A stretch of DNA of 36,627 bases from CAZEAC01 sp964510065. GTDB lineage: Bacteria > Bdellovibrionota_C > UBA2361 > CAIXSY01. Location of the stretch: NCBI GenBank assembly GCA_964510065.1, contig CAZEAC010000046.1, positions 1-36,627 on the forward strand, written 5' to 3'. A model generated the notes under the pieces. The model did not search any database, was not told where the DNA came from, and was given only the letters and a program-made list of their open reading frames with translations. Position 1 is the stretch's first letter, and the number at the start of each line of letters is the position of its first letter. Made by a program: the position numbers and the translations under genes. Below, in pieces: positions 16,571-24,175 of the stretch.

Positions 16571-17526
16571 GCTATCAGGGCGGCGAGGCTCGAATTGATC
16601 GTGTGTTACTTGAGATCGCCAAGAGTGAACCGCGCTTGCGTGAAATTTCAAGGTCACAGCTTAAGAAGTTGATCGAATCGGGCGCCGTGCAGGTTGCGGG
16701 AAAGCCCTGCGCCAAGGCGGGCGCCCTCGTTAAGCCAAAAAGTGTACTCGAAATCGACCTTAGCCCGTTGGGCTCTGAACACCTCGAGCCAAGCGAGCGC
16801 TCTTTGCCGATCTTATTCGAAGATGAACATGTCGTAGTAATAGATAAGCCTGCTGGGATCTCGATGCACCCCGGTGCCGGAATTAGAAACGATACAGTAG
16901 CAAATGTGCTCGTTCGAAAGATTACAGAGCCGCGCAGCTTTCCTGATCGCTCGCGACCGGGAATTGTGCACCGTCTGGATAAGGATACCACCGGCGTTGT
17001 GGTTGTTGCAAAGACGGTTGGTGCGCATGCGGCGCTAGCTACTCAGTTCGCGAAGCACTCTGCACTTCGAAAGTACCTCGCGCTTGTTTTTTGTACCCCG
17101 CGAGCGAAGCGAGCCGTAAATCTCCATGATCAGGGAAGTATTGATGCGCCGCTTGGGAGGCACCCCACTCATAAAACAAAAATTGCGGTGCGAGAAGCTG
17201 GACGGCGTGCGGTGACACATTGGAAAGTTGTGCGGCATTTCGCTTACGCTCGGCTGCTTGAAGTACGGCTTGAGACGGGGCGAACTCACCAGATTAGGGT
17301 GCATATGTCTCACGTTGATTCGCCGGTAATTGGCGATAAGCTTTATGGCGAATTTACCGGCTTGCCGCCGGAGCTTAAGCGCGCCGCGTTAAGATTTGGA
17401 CGACAAGCGCTGCATGCGTATCTGCTTGACTTTGATCATCCTGTGAGTGGCAAGCGAATGCACTTTGAAAGCCCCTTACCAGAGGATTTTGATGAGCTTA
17501 TCGCGCGATTTGAGGCCTATGGGTAG
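16546..17526 (+). CDS. rluD: RluA/RluD-family 23S rRNA pseudouridine synthase
   Basis: A 326-aa enzyme: an N-terminal S4 RNA-binding domain (about residues 16-75, with SQLKKLIESGAVQVAG) and a pseudouridine synthase domain with HRLDKDTTGV, catalytic Asp145, and GRTHQIRVHMSH. TTG 16546 is preferred because GAGGGC is suitably placed; TTG 16522 is also in frame. RluD modifies 23S rRNA helix 69, and the S4 domain supports RluD over RluA, but the exact target is inferred. It overlaps ribF upstream and pgeF downstream by a few nt, so all three are translationally linked. Confidence 0.93.
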   Translation: MSERKIQVSYQGGEARIDRVLLEIAKSEPRLREISRSQLKKLIESGAVQVAGKPCAKAGALVKPKSVLEIDLSPLGSEHLEPSERSLPILFEDEHVVVIDKPAGISMHPGAGIRNDTVANVLVRKITEPRSFPDRSRPGIVHRLDKDTTGVVVVAKTVGAHAALATQFAKHSALRKYLALVFCTPRAKRAVNLHDQGSIDAPLGRHPTHKTKIAVREAGRRAVTHWKVVRHFAYARLLEVRLETGRTHQIRVHMSHVDSPVIGDKLYGEFTGLPPELKRAALRFGRQALHAYLLDFDHPVSGKRMHFESPLPEDFDELIARFEAYG

Positions 17527-18238
17527 ATTTCTGTGGTCCGATTGCACGAGTGTTGAATTTCGCTATTTATATCATACGGATGTGGCAGCACGAGGAATTC
17601 GGCATGGGTTCTGCGGTATTGACCTGGACTTTTCGCCAAGTCGACGGATAGGAAGCGCGCAGCGATTTCTTGAGGCTTTACAGATTGAAAGTCTGATACT
17701 TGTGCAGCAGGTGCATGGCACCGCGCTTTTTGATGTTCGCGGAATTCCGACCGCCCAAGGGCTCACCATTGGCCCTGAGGCAGACTCTGTCTGCATAGAA
17801 CGTGGCAGAGTTGGAACCGCCATCGCGGTGCTGAGTGCAGATTGCCTGCCGCTAATAATCGTGGGCGAAAGTCAACTCGCGGTCGTTCATGCCGGATGGC
17901 GCGGATTGGCCGGTGGAGTAATCGAGGCGGCTTTGCAGAGCTTCGAGCCTTCGTCAGAACTTACGATTCTGCTTGGGCCGTGTGCTGGACCGTCACGTTA
18001 TGAAGTCGGAGAGGAAGTGCTACGGCAATTTGCAGGGCGGGCGCTCTACAAATCGGTAGGACCCGGGAAGTTTCTCCTTGACCTTGCGGGAACCGCACGT
18101 GTGCGTATCAAGGAAAGTGGATTGGGTTCAGCGTTTATCGAGTCGTGCGACAATTGTACTATTTCTGATCAGCGCTTTCATTCGCACCGCAGGCTTGCGC
18201 AACACTCGGGCCGCAATGTTTCGTTTGTAATCGGTTGA
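17519..18238 (+). CDS. pgeF: YfiH/PgeF-type multicopper-like (laccase-domain) protein
   Basis: A 239-aa DUF152 protein. The metal-binding residues typical of the family are present: His66 in QQVHGT, Cys109 in SADCLPL, and His124 in VVHAGWRGL. ATG 17519 is preceded by GAGG and overlaps the rluD stop by 8 nt. Family members have been described as cytoplasmic purine nucleoside phosphorylase/adenosine deaminase-type enzymes and, in E. coli, as PgeF, which corrects muropeptide precursors. Being next to rluD is a common arrangement. The substrate here is not determined. Confidence 0.93.
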   Translation: MGRFLWSDCTSVEFRYLYHTDVAARGIRHGFCGIDLDFSPSRRIGSAQRFLEALQIESLILVQQVHGTALFDVRGIPTAQGLTIGPEADSVCIERGRVGTAIAVLSADCLPLIIVGESQLAVVHAGWRGLAGGVIEAALQSFEPSSELTILLGPCAGPSRYEVGEEVLRQFAGRALYKSVGPGKFLLDLAGTARVRIKESGLGSAFIESCDNCTISDQRFHSHRRLAQHSGRNVSFVIG

Positions 18239-18355
18239 AGCCTATGAAAAGAGGGCATCGCTGAATACTTATTCTATGGCTTGTGAGGAGATAGCCTCTT
18301 ATAGATACCTTTATGGGTTCACCTTGCGTACTAGGGCGAGTAGTGATGAAATCCT

Positions 18356-18384
18356 TTTGACAGAGACCGCGCTCTTCTTTATCA
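18356..18384 (+). promoter_or_regulatory. Strong sigma-70-type promoter
   Basis: A perfect TTGACA (18356-18361), 17-bp spacer, then TATCAT (18379-18384). Transcription starting near 18391 would leave about 206 nt before the YdcH-like gene. The stretch 18239-18355 shows nothing else. Confidence 0.8.
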
Positions 18385-18596
18385 TATAGAGAGTAATTGC
18401 ATTTTTTCGGGGCGCATGAGCGTTCAGCTCTTTTCTTACCACGAATTTTTTCCAACTGCGGCTTCTATTCCATTGCTTTTCGGCGTTCCGCCGGTACTAC
18501 TCCTTGCCACTCTTGTGTTGCCGATACTTGCGTCTTCGCTTCTTATTTACCGGCTTGTTCATGTTTCGTTATTTTTTACTACATTGGAGAGCGCCT

Positions 18597-18845
18597 ATGG
18601 AAAACAGCGATCGCGAACTAATAAAGCGTTTCCTAGTGAGTGACGTAAAACTCAAGAGGCTCTATGCGGAACACGAGGCGCTAGAAGCGAAGCTAAGCTC
18701 TTTTGAAAATCGAACATTTTTGGCCGCCGATGAAGAAGTCGAGCTAAAGCGGTTAAAGACAAAGAAACTTCGTGGTGTCGACCAGATGATGCGTATTGTA
18801 GCCGAAAGGAAGCGTGAGCTGATGGGAGAGGCTCAGTTTGTCTAG
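18597..18845 (+). CDS. YdcH/DUF465-family small protein
   Basis: An 82-aa helical, highly charged protein starting at ATG 18597 with GGAGAG upstream. The DUF465 pattern is visible: L-K-R-L-Y-A-E-H-E-A-L-E-A-K, a short linker (F-L-A-A-D-E-E), then V-E-L-K-R-L-K-T-K-K-L-R. This gives a coiled-coil hairpin of two helices. No biochemical role is established for the family. An unusually long leader of about 200 nt separates it from its promoter and contains a hydrophobic overlapping frame (18416-18643), which might be a leader peptide or nothing. Confidence 0.8.
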   Translation: MENSDRELIKRFLVSDVKLKRLYAEHEALEAKLSSFENRTFLAADEEVELKRLKTKKLRGVDQMMRIVAERKRELMGEAQFV

Positions 18846-18894
18846 GCGCTCGCGCATTTGAGATTTTGGTGCCTCAAAGTTCGGTCCCTAGTAA

Positions 18895-19275
18895 CTATTT
18901 CTGATAGGTATTGTCGATCACACGCGCTATCTCTTGGTAGAGTTTGTTTCTGTCTATCGGTTTGGTGACGTAGCCATTAATTCCGATGGCAAGAAAGTGC
19001 TGCTCATCTCTGCTCGTGGCATGGGCGGTGAGCCCGATGATAGGGACCCCTGCATTTGTCTCTGAGCTACGGATTGCCTTGGTAGCGCCTTCTCCATCGA
19101 GCTGTGGCATCTGAATATCCATACAGATAACATCGAATCGCTCCTCGGAGTTTTTCTTGACGGCATCGATACCATTATTGACGATGGTAACTTGATGCCC
19201 AATCCTTTCGCGGGAAGTGCGAAAAATGCTTAAGAGACAGCTAATGGAGGTGAGAGAAGGGTAGCTCTGCTCCCC
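18895..19275 (-). pseudogene. Response-regulator receiver-domain remnant
   Basis: The minus-strand frame reads GHQVTIVNNGIDAVKKN, then FDVICMDIQMPQLDGEGATK, IGLTAHA and GINGYVTKPIDR. This is the C-terminal two-thirds of a receiver domain of the kind found at the end of hybrid kinases, with acceptor Asp, Thr and Lys kept. The first strand and acidic pocket are replaced by unrelated sequence, and a stop lies at 19276-19278, with no usual start between it and the internal ATG 19122. Most likely a truncated leftover of a larger gene. Stand-alone expression from ATG 19122 would lack the metal site. Confidence 0.75.
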
Positions 19276-19305
19276 TTAACTCACTACCAGGTCAATTTTG
19301 CATTT

Positions 19306-19614
19306 CTACGCCGCTCGACGGCGAGTACTGATCCGATGATCGGCATGCATGATGAAGTGCCGAGTCTTCGCTGGATCAAAGCCTAAGTGCCGGCAGATCG
19401 CGTAAAATGAAAAGATATAATCTTCATCTTCGTCGAAGAGATAATCAACAGCTTCCTGATGAAACTCTCCACCGGAATTGAAATCTTCAATTGTGCGAAG
19501 AATTATTGCGCGCATTAATTCGTTGATAGGGTCGTATCCGTTGCCCCCTAAAAGGGCGAGGTCTATTTGAGGAAGTCCTTCTTTTGCCACGTCAAACTCC
19601 ATATGTTCGGCCAT
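19306..19614 (-). CDS. Small protein of a two-member family in this window (copy 2)
   Basis: A 102-aa protein. ATG 19614 follows GAGGGG with five-nt spacing. It shares with the protein at 7826-8200 the order (R)AIIL, A-x-DYL-x-DEDEDYIFSF-x-x-I-C-x-x-L-x-x-D-x-x-K. The two differ in the N-terminal 25 residues and in their tails; this one ends in a basic TRRRAA. The conserved acidic cluster followed by FSF and a short helix suggests a compact fold, possibly DNA- or protein-binding, but no function is known to me. It stands alone between a receiver remnant and a repeat-rich intergenic region. Confidence 0.8.
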   Translation of the reverse strand: MAEHMEFDVAKEGLPQIDLALLGGNGYDPINELMRAIILRTIEDFNSGGEFHQEAVDYLFDEDEDYIFSFYAICRHLGFDPAKTRHFIMHADHRISTRRRAA

Positions 19615-19889
19615 AGTTTCCCCTCAAATAAAACCGTGTGAAGAGCACCGCGCCAAAAAGTCACGATGCCAACAGCAGCGCTTGGCGTGCGGCTTGCCCG
19701 CACTAATCAAGCAGCGATGTGCTCAAGAAAACATGCTCATTGGTCCGTGGAGACCAAAGAGCGACGACTTAGAGATGTACTCTTTGAGCCGTACATCTAG
19801 AGTCAGTTATGCGGAATTTGTCAGGGAATGTCGCAGTTTTTCTGCGAAGATTTTAATCTCAATAATATTAGGCTCTTAGGCGACTAAAG

Positions 19890-20032
19890 GTAACTACTCA
19901 TTAAGTGTGGGTAGCTTTTCCCGCTACTCCGTGACCTCTGTGTCTCTGTGGTTTTTTTCTAAGTGTCTAAACCACAGAGACTCAGAGGTCACAGAGTGAG
20001 GGAAAAAATACCCGGGGTTAATGAGTAATTAC
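19890..20032. repeat. Dispersed palindromic element, copy D (best preserved)
   Basis: Left arm GTAACTACTCATTAAGTG and a GGGTAGC stretch, then the core motif and its mirror, then ACCCGGGGTTAATGAG and GTAATTAC. It defines the ATTACTCATTAA-ended subfamily. The preceding 19615-19889 shows no convincing gene. Confidence 0.93.
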
Positions 20033-20040
20033 ACTAAGAG

Positions 20041-20163
20041 GTAGCTACTCAATAATTTCTGGTATTCCTTCCCTATCTCTATCCTCTGTGTCTCTGTGGC
20101 TTAAATACTTTAAAAACGCAGAGGCAAAGGGTGGGGGAAAAGCTACCCACGCTTAATGAGCCG
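20041..20163. repeat. Dispersed palindromic element, copy E, inverted next to D
   Basis: Eight nt after copy D. Its left end resembles the right arm of D reversed and its right end (AGCTACCCACGCTTAATGAG) is the left arm reversed, so D and E are head to head. The right core arm is degraded (AAAACGCAGAGGCAAAGG). Confidence 0.85.
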
Positions 20164-20180
20164 GCACATTCGAGCCCTGC

Positions 20181-21206
20181 TTAGCCTAACCGATCGATGG
20201 TATACTGAACTAAATCGCCCAAGGTTGCGAACGCTTCTTGATTAAGCCCTTTCTCCCCGCTACGTACGCAGATTTCGAGTGCGTGTTGTGCTTTGCTTGC
20301 ATACGCGCAGGCGAGCTCGCGTGCCCTTTCGATTACCGCGCTTCCGCGAAGCTCGCGAAGCGCGGCGTCAACAAAGTCTTGCTCACTATTCGAAGGAGTT
20401 TGGTGCAGCATCTTTGCAAGTTGGCTTCCGCTTTCAACCCAGAGTACGTTTACCAACGAAGGTTTCCGTTCCGCCAGATCGACCCCGGATTTTTTCCCAA
20501 GCAGATTTTCGTCTGCAGTAACGTCCAAAATATCATCGAGAATCTGAAATGCGATGCCAAGCTGTTCGCCGAAACTTGCCATCTCGTTCACAACATGTGG
20601 ACTTACGCCCGAAAGATGCGCTCCACAAAGTGCACCTAAACGAAAAAGTGCCGCGGTCTTCTTCTCGGCAATGAGTAACGAGGTCTCGACGCTATGCTTT
20701 TTCTTATGCAAGGGCACTTCAAGAATCTCGCCCTCCGTGAGGTTAATGCAGGCTTCTTCGGTGCAATCAATAATGTAACGATCAAGGTGCGCACATAGCG
20801 AGAAAGCACGAGTTAGAAGAAAATCGCCGCAGAGAAGGGTGTCCTCTACCCCATAGCGTACAAGTGGCGACTCCTGATTCCGGCGGCGTGGCGACTTATC
20901 GATTATGTCGTCGTGCAGCAGCGTTGCCATGTGAATGAGCTCAATTCCCGCCGCAACTTGAATAAGCGCTGGGCTCGGGGCTGCCATCCCGCAGGCACGC
21001 GCTGAAAGGAGGGTGAGAACCGGGCGAATGCGCTTGCCGCCAAGGCCGAGAAGATAAGAACCTATTTCGGTGAGGCGCGGTGCTTCAGAGCTGAGTTTTT
21101 CTTCGATGAGCCGCTCTATTTTTGGCAAGCCCTCAAGATCGCGCATCAAAGATAGCAGCTCTTCACGCGGGGGCAGTTTATGATCTGATGGCTGAGCAGT
21201 CGACAT
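20181..21206 (-). CDS. Polyprenyl diphosphate synthase, probably long-chain
   Basis: A 341-aa all-helical trans-isoprenyl diphosphate synthase that condenses isopentenyl diphosphate onto allylic primers. The first aspartate-rich motif is DDIID (residues 99-103), the second DDILD (224-228), and GGKRIRPVL binds diphosphate. The residues four and five before the first motif are Thr and Ala. A small residue at minus five is typical of octaprenyl/nonaprenyl (quinone side chain) enzymes rather than farnesyl synthase, so an IspB-type role is inferred. No quinone genes are nearby. The start ATG 21206 has a weak ribosome site. Confidence 0.9.
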   Translation of the reverse strand: MSTAQPSDHKLPPREELLSLMRDLEGLPKIERLIEEKLSSEAPRLTEIGSYLLGLGGKRIRPVLTLLSARACGMAAPSPALIQVAAGIELIHMATLLHDDIIDKSPRRRNQESPLVRYGVEDTLLCGDFLLTRAFSLCAHLDRYIIDCTEEACINLTEGEILEVPLHKKKHSVETSLLIAEKKTAALFRLGALCGAHLSGVSPHVVNEMASFGEQLGIAFQILDDILDVTADENLLGKKSGVDLAERKPSLVNVLWVESGSQLAKMLHQTPSNSEQDFVDAALRELRGSAVIERARELACAYASKAQHALEICVRSGEKGLNQEAFATLGDLVQYTIDRLG

Positions 21207-21293
21207 TTTGCGTAGGTGAGTACCATATTGGCCTGGTCGAGTCTACTCGCAGGACGATTGGAGTCTTATCCCTTGCTTCGAAAGGTTTCTACT

Positions 21294-21420
21294 ACTAGTG
21301 CACTGTAAACTAGATACTGTTGCCTCCTTCTCTGTTCCATCTCTGTGTCTCTGTGGTTTATTGTACTTCCAAAAAACCACAGAGACACGGAGAACTCCGA
21401 GGGCAAGAAAGGTTTATTCT
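21294..21420. repeat. Dispersed palindromic element, copy F
   Basis: The left end CTAGTGCACTGTAAAC matches the reversed right end of copy G; the core and its mirror occupy about 21340-21393. The right end runs into the last codons and the stop of the ABC permease gene. Confidence 0.85.
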
Positions 21421-22202
21421 CTGCCCCCGCGCGTGAGGTAACCCTTCACCCTAATATAATCAAGCATCCAGCGCAGAAATGCCCCAGCGATAATCAGATA
21501 GACTATGTTAATTGTCAGACTCGCGCCAAGTAGCCACCAATCAATCCGCCCCGTTGCCAACGTAGTTCGCATTCCTTCAAAAACATAGGTGCTGGGGATA
21601 CACCACGCAATTGGCTGTAGCCAACCGGGAAGAACAGCTACCGGGTAAAACACTGCCGAAAGTGGTTGAACTAAGAACGGGACAGCCCATGCGAGCCCCT
21701 CGGCTGCCTGCCCGTAACGGAGAATAATTGCTGTGGTCACGATCCCTATGCTCCAGCCGAACAGTAGCAGCAGCATAAAGTAGGGCAGCAACATTATGCC
21801 GAAATTTAAAAGATTGAAGGCGTAGAGCAGGTATGCGAGAAATCCAATCAATGTCGCGGTTACGAACGCGCGAATTGCCCCAACGACGCACGTCGCTGAA
21901 ACAAGCTCAAATGTGCGAATCGGTGTAACAAAGATATTGATTATATTTCCGACCCACATCTCCTGTAGAATTGATACGGTGACCGCTTGCTGAGCCCGGA
22001 ATAGGACATCCCAGAAGATCATTGCGCCTATAAGGAAGACGATGCTCTTTGGAACATCGAATTGATTAAGGTATTGCGTGACGAAGCCCCACACGAGCAG
22101 ATCCATCATCGGCCAGAATACCACCTCTGCAAGGCGCACTACGCTGCGGCGATATACGTACAGGTGCCGGAGTACCATTGCCCAGATTCGTGCCATACTC
22201 AT
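21414..22202 (-). CDS. ABC-2 type transporter permease
   Basis: A 262-aa inner-membrane protein with about six hydrophobic helices, of the ABC-2 exporter type (compare NodJ and DrrB). A short N-terminal cytoplasmic part is followed by LIGAMIFWDVLFRAQQA, then a conserved central helix pair and PLSAVFYPVAVLPGWLQPIAW near the C-terminus, typical of the family. It overlaps the ATPase gene by 4 nt (ATGA), so the pair forms one exporter. The substrate is unknown; lipid, polysaccharide or drug are all possible. The stop codon lies inside or at the edge of a palindromic element. Confidence 0.9.
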   Translation of the reverse strand: MSMARIWAMVLRHLYVYRRSVVRLAEVVFWPMMDLLVWGFVTQYLNQFDVPKSIVFLIGAMIFWDVLFRAQQAVTVSILQEMWVGNIINIFVTPIRTFELVSATCVVGAIRAFVTATLIGFLAYLLYAFNLLNFGIMLLPYFMLLLLFGWSIGIVTTAIILRYGQAAEGLAWAVPFLVQPLSAVFYPVAVLPGWLQPIAWCIPSTYVFEGMRTTLATGRIDWWLLGASLTINIVYLIIAGAFLRWMLDYIRVKGYLTRGGRE

Positions 22203-22954
22203 GACGGCTTCTCCGCGCTATCTCGAAGTTCGCCATTACGCGCGATAGTAATGAAAACGTCTTCGAGTGAACGGCGTTGGCTATGCTCGAGTATTTGTTT
22301 CGGAGTCCCCTCGACTACAATCTTGCCACGCGAGAGAAAAGCAACACGGTCACAAATTCGTTGAACCTCGTCCATATTATGCGAGGTGTAAAGGATGGTG
22401 ATGCCTCGCTCTTTTCGTAGTGCGAGCAGGATTTCGCGTACGCGCTCGGCAATCTCGGGATCGAGGCTTGCCGTAGGCTCGTCGAGAAGCAATAACTCGG
22501 GTTCATTAAGCAATGCTTTGCAAAGATTAAGCCGAGTTTTCTGCCCGGACGATAATAGTCCTACAAGTCGCGGAAGAATTTCGCTTATATCCAATAGCGT
22601 GGCAAGATCGTCAATCCGCGCTTTAGGATTCTTGACACCGTATAGTTTGGCGAAAATATATAGGTTCTCGTAGACACTGAGGTTCGCGGGGAGGGCGGTG
22701 TAGGCAGAAGAGAAGTTTACCCTACTCAAAATTTGCAGCCGGTCTTTATCAAGTTCAAGTCCCAACACCTTTACTGAGCCTGAAGTTGGAGTTACCAGAC
22801 CAAGAAGTGAGTGGATAATCGTAGTCTTTCCCGCGCCGTTTGGCCCAAGTAGGCCATAAATTTCGCGCTCACTTACAGAGAAGGAGACATCTTTCACGGC
22901 CTGGTGATCTTCGAAGGTCTTTGAAAGGGACTTAATTTCTATGGCGAGGGGCAT
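22199..22954 (-). CDS. ABC transporter ATP-binding protein
   Basis: A 251-aa ATPase. Walker A GPNGAGKTT is at 37-45, signature LSSGQ at 134-138, Walker B LLLLDEP near 154-160 and the H-loop in YTSHN. The remainder matches the CcmA/NodI-like branch paired with ABC-2 permeases. ATG 22954 follows GAGG with good spacing. It is cotranscribed with the permease and starts 49 bp downstream of the tRNA-Glu gene on the same strand, with a hairpin between them. Confidence 0.94.
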   Translation of the reverse strand: MPLAIEIKSLSKTFEDHQAVKDVSFSVSEREIYGLLGPNGAGKTTIIHSLLGLVTPTSGSVKVLGLELDKDRLQILSRVNFSSAYTALPANLSVYENLYIFAKLYGVKNPKARIDDLATLLDISEILPRLVGLLSSGQKTRLNLCKALLNEPELLLLDEPTASLDPEIAERVREILLALRKERGITILYTSHNMDEVQRICDRVAFLSRGKIVVEGTPKQILEHSQRRSLEDVFITIARNGELRDSAEKPS

Positions 22955-22971
22955 TTCAAGGCCTCACCGCG

Positions 22972-22994
22972 TTCAAGGAGAAAGTCTCCTTGAA
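22972..22994. repeat. Perfect 10-bp hairpin between tRNA-Glu and the ABC operon
   Basis: TTCAAGGAGA (22972-22981) pairs with TCTCCTTGAA (22985-22994) around a 3-nt loop. There is no T-run in the minus-strand direction, so it could be a processing or stabilising hairpin at the tRNA 3' trailer rather than a classical terminator. Confidence 0.7.
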
Positions 22995-23003
22995 GCGAAA
23001 AGT

Positions 23004-23081
23004 TGGCGTCCCCATGGGGATTCGAACCCCAGTTACCTCCGTGAAAGGGAGGTGTCCTAGGCCGGGCTAGACGATGGGGAC
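23004..23081 (-). tRNA. tRNA-Glu (anticodon UUC)
   Basis: The minus strand gives a full cloverleaf: acceptor GTCCCCA/TGGGGAC; anticodon stem CCTCC/GGAGG with loop CTTTCAC (anticodon TTC); T-arm with GGTTCGAATCC. The discriminator is G and CCA is encoded. The length of 78 nt including CCA is normal. Confidence 0.96.
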
Positions 23082-23084
23082 CTT

Positions 23085-23261
23085 GAGCGTGTTATGAACT
23101 TTTCTCCTGCTACGAGCCCCAATTCGCATTAGACTGCTTCGTTGGCCTAGTCGCGAGTACTCGCAAGCCTGGTAGGCTTGCTCCGCGCTCGCTCCGGCGG
23201 CCGCCTCGCATTCTAATGCGACTTGGGTCTCTCGCGACGGAAAAAAGTTCATAACACGCTC
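23085..23261. repeat. 177-bp palindromic element abutting the tRNA-Glu 5' end
   Basis: GAGCGTGTTATGAACTTTT (23085-23103) matches the reverse complement of 23243-23261 exactly. The inner arms (to 23133 and from 23212, including CGCATTAGA/TCTAATGCG) pair over about 49 bp with mismatches. The centre holds further small hairpins (GCAAGCC/GGCTTGC, GCGAGTACTCGC). It begins three nt from the mature tRNA end. No transposase gene is inside. Confidence 0.9.
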
Positions 23262-23299
23262 TAGAGCGTATTAGGAAATTCTTTCCTGACACGTTCTAG
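23261..23299. repeat. 18-bp imperfect inverted repeat related to the adjacent element
   Basis: CTAGAGCGTATTAGGAAA (23261-23278) and TTTCCTGACACGTTCTAG (23282-23299) pair with three mismatches. The GAGCGT-TTA sequence resembles the end of the 177-bp element, suggesting a nested or collapsed second copy. Confidence 0.75.
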
Positions 23300-23337
23300 T
23301 CTTACAGCAAACCGAGGACTATACGCTATGGCAACGC

Positions 23338-24168
23338 TCAAGGCAATGGCTCCAAGACGGCTTTGGCGTATAGCTCTCCCGCCTTTTCTATAGCTTTAAG
23401 CTCGCGGATATCATGGGAGGCAAATTCGCTCAATTCGGGCCGGAACAATACGATTCGTGGGTCATGTGCATATGCGCGATGCTGATGAAAGAAAACAATT
23501 CGTACCGTCCGTTCAATCATGGCTTTCATCGAACGGGCCTTGCCACGAAGCTTTCGCCGGTCAAACATCTGAGTTCTATCGAAGGCGCTACATACGTCTA
23601 CCGCCACGATTTTCCCACGATGGTAATGAGCCAGGGCATAGTCAAGCGGAAGATTACCGGTGAGTCCGCCGTCGACGAGCCATCGATTATCTAGAAAAGT
23701 AGGTTCAAACAGGACCGGTACTGAAAGTGAGGCACGAACGGCCTCCGCAATATTGCCGCTTTCAAGAAATACACGATCACCGGTAGAAAAATCTGTGGCT
23801 CCTACCGCCAGCTTTATTGTGGCGGGGAGGTCTGAGAATTTACGATCATCGTAGATCCGTCGAAGCACATTGAGGATGCGTTTGCCTTTAATCAATCCGA
23901 AGCTGCTTCGAGAAAAATCAAATGCGAGCGAGAAGAACTTCTGATCGTGAAGGATCTTTGATACCTGATCGACTGAGTGGCCGCAGGCAAGTGCCGATGC
24001 GATAATTGCCCCGGCTGATACCCCGCAGTACATTTCAAAATCGTAGCGTGGAGCGACCTGCCGTAAGACTCCGATATGTGCTGCGCCAAGTGCACCGCCT
24101 CCTGATAGGACCAAGGCAGCCTGTCGGCGCCTAAGCTGCTCTTCCTGAACGGCACCACGCTCATTCAT
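23338..24168 (-). CDS. Patatin-like phospholipase/lipid acyl hydrolase
   Basis: A 276-aa patatin-family enzyme of the RssA/YchK type. The oxyanion loop is LSGGGALGAAHIGVL, the nucleophile elbow GVSAG with Ser51, and the catalytic Asp166 is in VDGGLTGNLP; this Ser-Asp dyad hydrolyses acyl esters. There is no signal peptide or beta-barrel domain, so it is probably cytoplasmic or membrane-associated. ATG 24168 follows AGG at eight nt. It lies 7 nt after the Yip1-like gene, in the same transcript, which may also carry the tRNA-Glu further downstream. Confidence 0.93.
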   Translation of the reverse strand: MNERGAVQEEQLRRRQAALVLSGGGALGAAHIGVLRQVAPRYDFEMYCGVSAGAIIASALACGHSVDQVSKILHDQKFFSLAFDFSRSSFGLIKGKRILNVLRRIYDDRKFSDLPATIKLAVGATDFSTGDRVFLESGNIAEAVRASLSVPVLFEPTFLDNRWLVDGGLTGNLPLDYALAHYHRGKIVAVDVCSAFDRTQMFDRRKLRGKARSMKAMIERTVRIVFFHQHRAYAHDPRIVLFRPELSEFASHDIRELKAIEKAGELYAKAVLEPLP

Positions 24169-24175
24169 AGATTGC

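Noticed and set aside
18416..18643. Hydrophobic 75-codon frame upstream of the YdcH-like gene
   Set aside because: Overlaps the well-supported gene by 47 nt and has only a weak, too-close G-run; kept only as a leader possibility in findings.
19682..19879. 65-codon frame before repeat D
   Set aside because: Random-looking composition and no start signals.
23067..23252. 61-codon frame across tRNA-Glu and the adjacent palindrome
   Set aside because: It reads through tRNA and inverted-repeat DNA; such frames arise from structured repeats.
23085..23299. Integrated element at a tRNA attachment site
   Set aside because: The repeat is at the 5' side of the tRNA, no 3' duplication of the tRNA end and no integrase are seen.
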